From: Chloroflexi bacterium RBG_16_51_16
GTDB taxonomy: Bacteria > Chloroflexota > Anaerolineae > Anaerolineales > Villigracilaceae
DNA: 7,285 bases
Assembly (NCBI GenBank): GCA_001796785.1
Contig: MGNL01000162.1
Location: 7,038 to 14,322 of the forward strand
Direction of reading: 5' to 3'
The position numbers were made by a program, and so were the translations under genes. Below are positions 5,705 to 7,285 of the stretch, one piece after another; positions within the stretch are counted from its first letter, which is position 1, and every line of letters begins with the position of its first letter. The notes beneath the pieces were generated by a model. It was given only the letters and a program-made list of their open reading frames with translations, was not told where the DNA came from and ran no database searches.

Positions 5705-7285
5705 ATGACGATAAGTGAAAGACAGCGGCGCTGGCAACAAACCAACGCTCTAACGCTTGAAAAACTGAACCTGGCTGAGCGTGTCCTGGACGAGATCCGG
5801 GGCGGCGCCGAGGTGATGAGAGCGTTGCGCCAGTATCCGCTGGTGAACGGAGGCTATCTCACCAAGGCCGTGCTGGTCGCGGCCTACCAGCACATGCTCA
5901 CAGCCGGTGTGCTCCCTTCGGATTCGAGCCTGCTGGAGCGCATCCGCATGAAGCCGGTGCGCACCCTGTCCGGTGTCACCACGGTGACCGTGTTGACCAA
6001 GCCGTATCCATGCCCGGGTAAATGTATCTTCTGCCCGACCGATGTGCGCATGCCCAAGAGTTACCTGCCGGACGAACCCGGCGCCATGCGTGCCCTGGAA
6101 CACGATTTCGATCCATTCGCCCAGGTCCAGGCCCGCATCCGCGCCCTAACGGCCCTTGGCCACCCCACGAATAAGATCGAGCTGTTGATCCTCGGCGGTA
6201 CCTGGTCCTCGTATAAACGCGATTACCAGGAATGGTTTGTTAAACGCTGTTACGAGGCGATGAATACCAATCACAAGCCGGGCGTCCAGGAATCGGATGA
6301 GGACAAAGATTCACAATACTCACTGGCAGAAGTTCAAAAAACCAACGAAACTGGCCTCCATCGCAATGTTGGATTGGTGATCGAAACCCGCCCGGACGAG
6401 ATCACCCCGGATGAAATTCGCTGGCTGCGCCACCTCGGCGTTACCAAGGTCCAGCTCGGTGCCCAGAGCCTGGATGACCGTATCCTGGAGCTTAATAAAC
6501 GCGGCCATAATGTGGACTGCACCCGGCAGGCGGTCGCGCTCCTGCGCGCCGCGGGGTTCAAGATCGTCCTGCATTGGATGCCAAACCTGCTCGGCGCCAC
6601 GCCCGACTCGGATCGGGTTGATTTCACCCGCCTCTGGGACGGCTTCTGCCCGGATGAGATCAAGATCTATCCAAATCAGCTCCTGGCCAACGCGGAGTTG
6701 CATGACTATTGGCAGCGGGGTGAGTTCATACCCTATGAAACGCAGGAGCTCGTTGACCTGATCGCCACGATCAAACCGGGCATCCCGCGCTACTGCCGGG
6801 TCAACCGCGTCATTCGCGACATCCCCTCCACGAATGTGGTTGCCGGGAACCGGCGCACCAGTTTGCGCCAGGATGTCCACAATGAAATGAAGCGCCGTGG
6901 AGTTCTTTGTGAATGCATCCGTTGTCGTGAAGTTCGCAGCCGCTCCGTATCCGCCTCAGCTCTCAGCCTGGAGGATCTCGTCTACCAGGCTGGTGCCGCG
7001 GAAGAACATTTTCTATCTCTGGTTACGAAGGACGATAAGCTGGCCGGTTTCGTGCGCTTATCGCTACCCGGACCGAAATCACCTGACACGGGATTGGACG
7101 AACTAAGCGTCCCAGGTTCGACGGATCGCCTCGCCTTGATCCGGGAAGTGCATGTTTATGGACAATCCCTTCCCCTGGGCGACGAACAGCAAGGCGCTGC
7201 GCAACATGCCGGTCTGGGCACACAACTCCTCCAGGCTGCGGAAGCTTCCGCCCGGGAACATGGTTATGCCCGGGTGGCTGTGATC
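5705..7285 (+). CDS. elp3: Elp3-type radical SAM/acetyltransferase, tRNA U34 carboxymethyl modification (3' end outside window)
   Basis: The frame is open from ATG 5705 to the window end, giving 527 residues; roughly 30 more are expected from homologue lengths. Elp3 uses a SAM-derived radical and acetyl-CoA to form 5-carboxymethyl-uridine at tRNA position 34. The N-terminal 85 residues are followed by the hallmark R-T-L-S-G-V (from 86) and the iron-sulfur cluster motif C103-x3-C107-x2-C110 within PYPCPGKCIFCPTD. Further core markers are LGGTWSSY (163-170), ETRPD (227-231) and LHWMPNLLG. A zinc-type loop C402-E-C404-I-R-C407 links to the acetyltransferase domain, whose visible part has the acetyl-CoA loop QHAGLGT (500-506). 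The remaining end, including the usual Y-Y-x-K-x-G-Y signature, lies outside. Bacterial Elp3 works without the other Elongator subunits; the homologue of Dehalococcoides mccartyi, also Chloroflexota, has a known structure. It is preceded by AAAGG and is divergent from a Trm9-like methyltransferase. Identification is firm; the product in this organism is not demonstrated. Confidence 0.95.
   Translation, partial: MTISERQRRWQQTNALTLEKLNLAERVLDEIRGGAEVMRALRQYPLVNGGYLTKAVLVAAYQHMLTAGVLPSDSSLLERIRMKPVRTLSGVTTVTVLTKPYPCPGKCIFCPTDVRMPKSYLPDEPGAMRALEHDFDPFAQVQARIRALTALGHPTNKIELLILGGTWSSYKRDYQEWFVKRCYEAMNTNHKPGVQESDEDKDSQYSLAEVQKTNETGLHRNVGLVIETRPDEITPDEIRWLRHLGVTKVQLGAQSLDDRILELNKRGHNVDCTRQAVALLRAAGFKIVLHWMPNLLGATPDSDRVDFTRLWDGFCPDEIKIYPNQLLANAELHDYWQRGEFIPYETQELVDLIATIKPGIPRYCRVNRVIRDIPSTNVVAGNRRTSLRQDVHNEMKRRGVLCECIRCREVRSRSVSASALSLEDLVYQAGAAEEHFLSLVTKDDKLAGFVRLSLPGPKSPDTGLDELSVPGSTDRLALIREVHVYGQSLPLGDEQQGAAQHAGLGTQLLQAAEASAREHGYARVAVI

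Noticed and set aside
6320..6880. A 186-codon minus-strand open frame
   Set aside because: It lies entirely antisense to elp3, whose frame carries clear family motifs. The translated minus frame shows no recognisable domain; it is a shadow of a GC-rich coding strand.

Overview
This window carries four protein-coding genes in a moderately GC-rich, compact bacterial arrangement. Two of them run off the window ends. There is no rRNA, tRNA, CRISPR array, transposase or other sign of a mobile element. The gene set suggests Chloroflexota, probably Anaerolineae: a tandem rhodanese protein, a 7TM-PAS-GAF-GGDEF sensor, and a stand-alone bacterial Elp3 with the Cys-Pro-Gly-Lys-Cys cluster. This placement is an inference from family knowledge, not a search result.

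Layout. (1) Bases 1-1373 (+) hold the 3' part of a protein made of tandem rhodanese domains: one partial and three complete copies, all with the catalytic cysteine. It ends at a strong hairpin at 1401-1434. (2) A roughly 220-bp spacer leads to a 1034-residue membrane diguanylate cyclase (1654-4758, +), built as a 7TM sensor, one PAS, three GAF domains and a GGDEF domain with intact catalytic and inhibitory sites. (3) Converging on it after 22 bp is a class I SAM-dependent methyltransferase (4781-5521, -). Its N-terminal FSxTR element and C-terminal RY-H-x-Y segment resemble eukaryotic Trm9/ALKBH8, the wobble-uridine methyltransferases. (4) Divergent from it across 183 bp is an elp3 gene (5705 to beyond 7285, +), a radical SAM/acetyltransferase that makes 5-carboxymethyl-uridine at the tRNA wobble position. 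It is cut by the window end within the acetyltransferase domain.

The most interesting point is the pairing of (3) and (4). In eukaryotes Elp3 starts the cm5U34 modification and Trm9/ALKBH8 methylates the carboxymethyl group to give mcm5U34. Finding a Trm9-like methyltransferase head-to-head with elp3 in a bacterium suggests a compact two-gene version of that pathway. The shared intergenic region has two TATAAT hexamers back to back, arms of one small inverted repeat. The one facing the methyltransferase lies only six bases from its ATG, as expected for a leaderless mRNA. The rhodanese and diguanylate cyclase genes have no evident functional link to the tRNA-modification pair.
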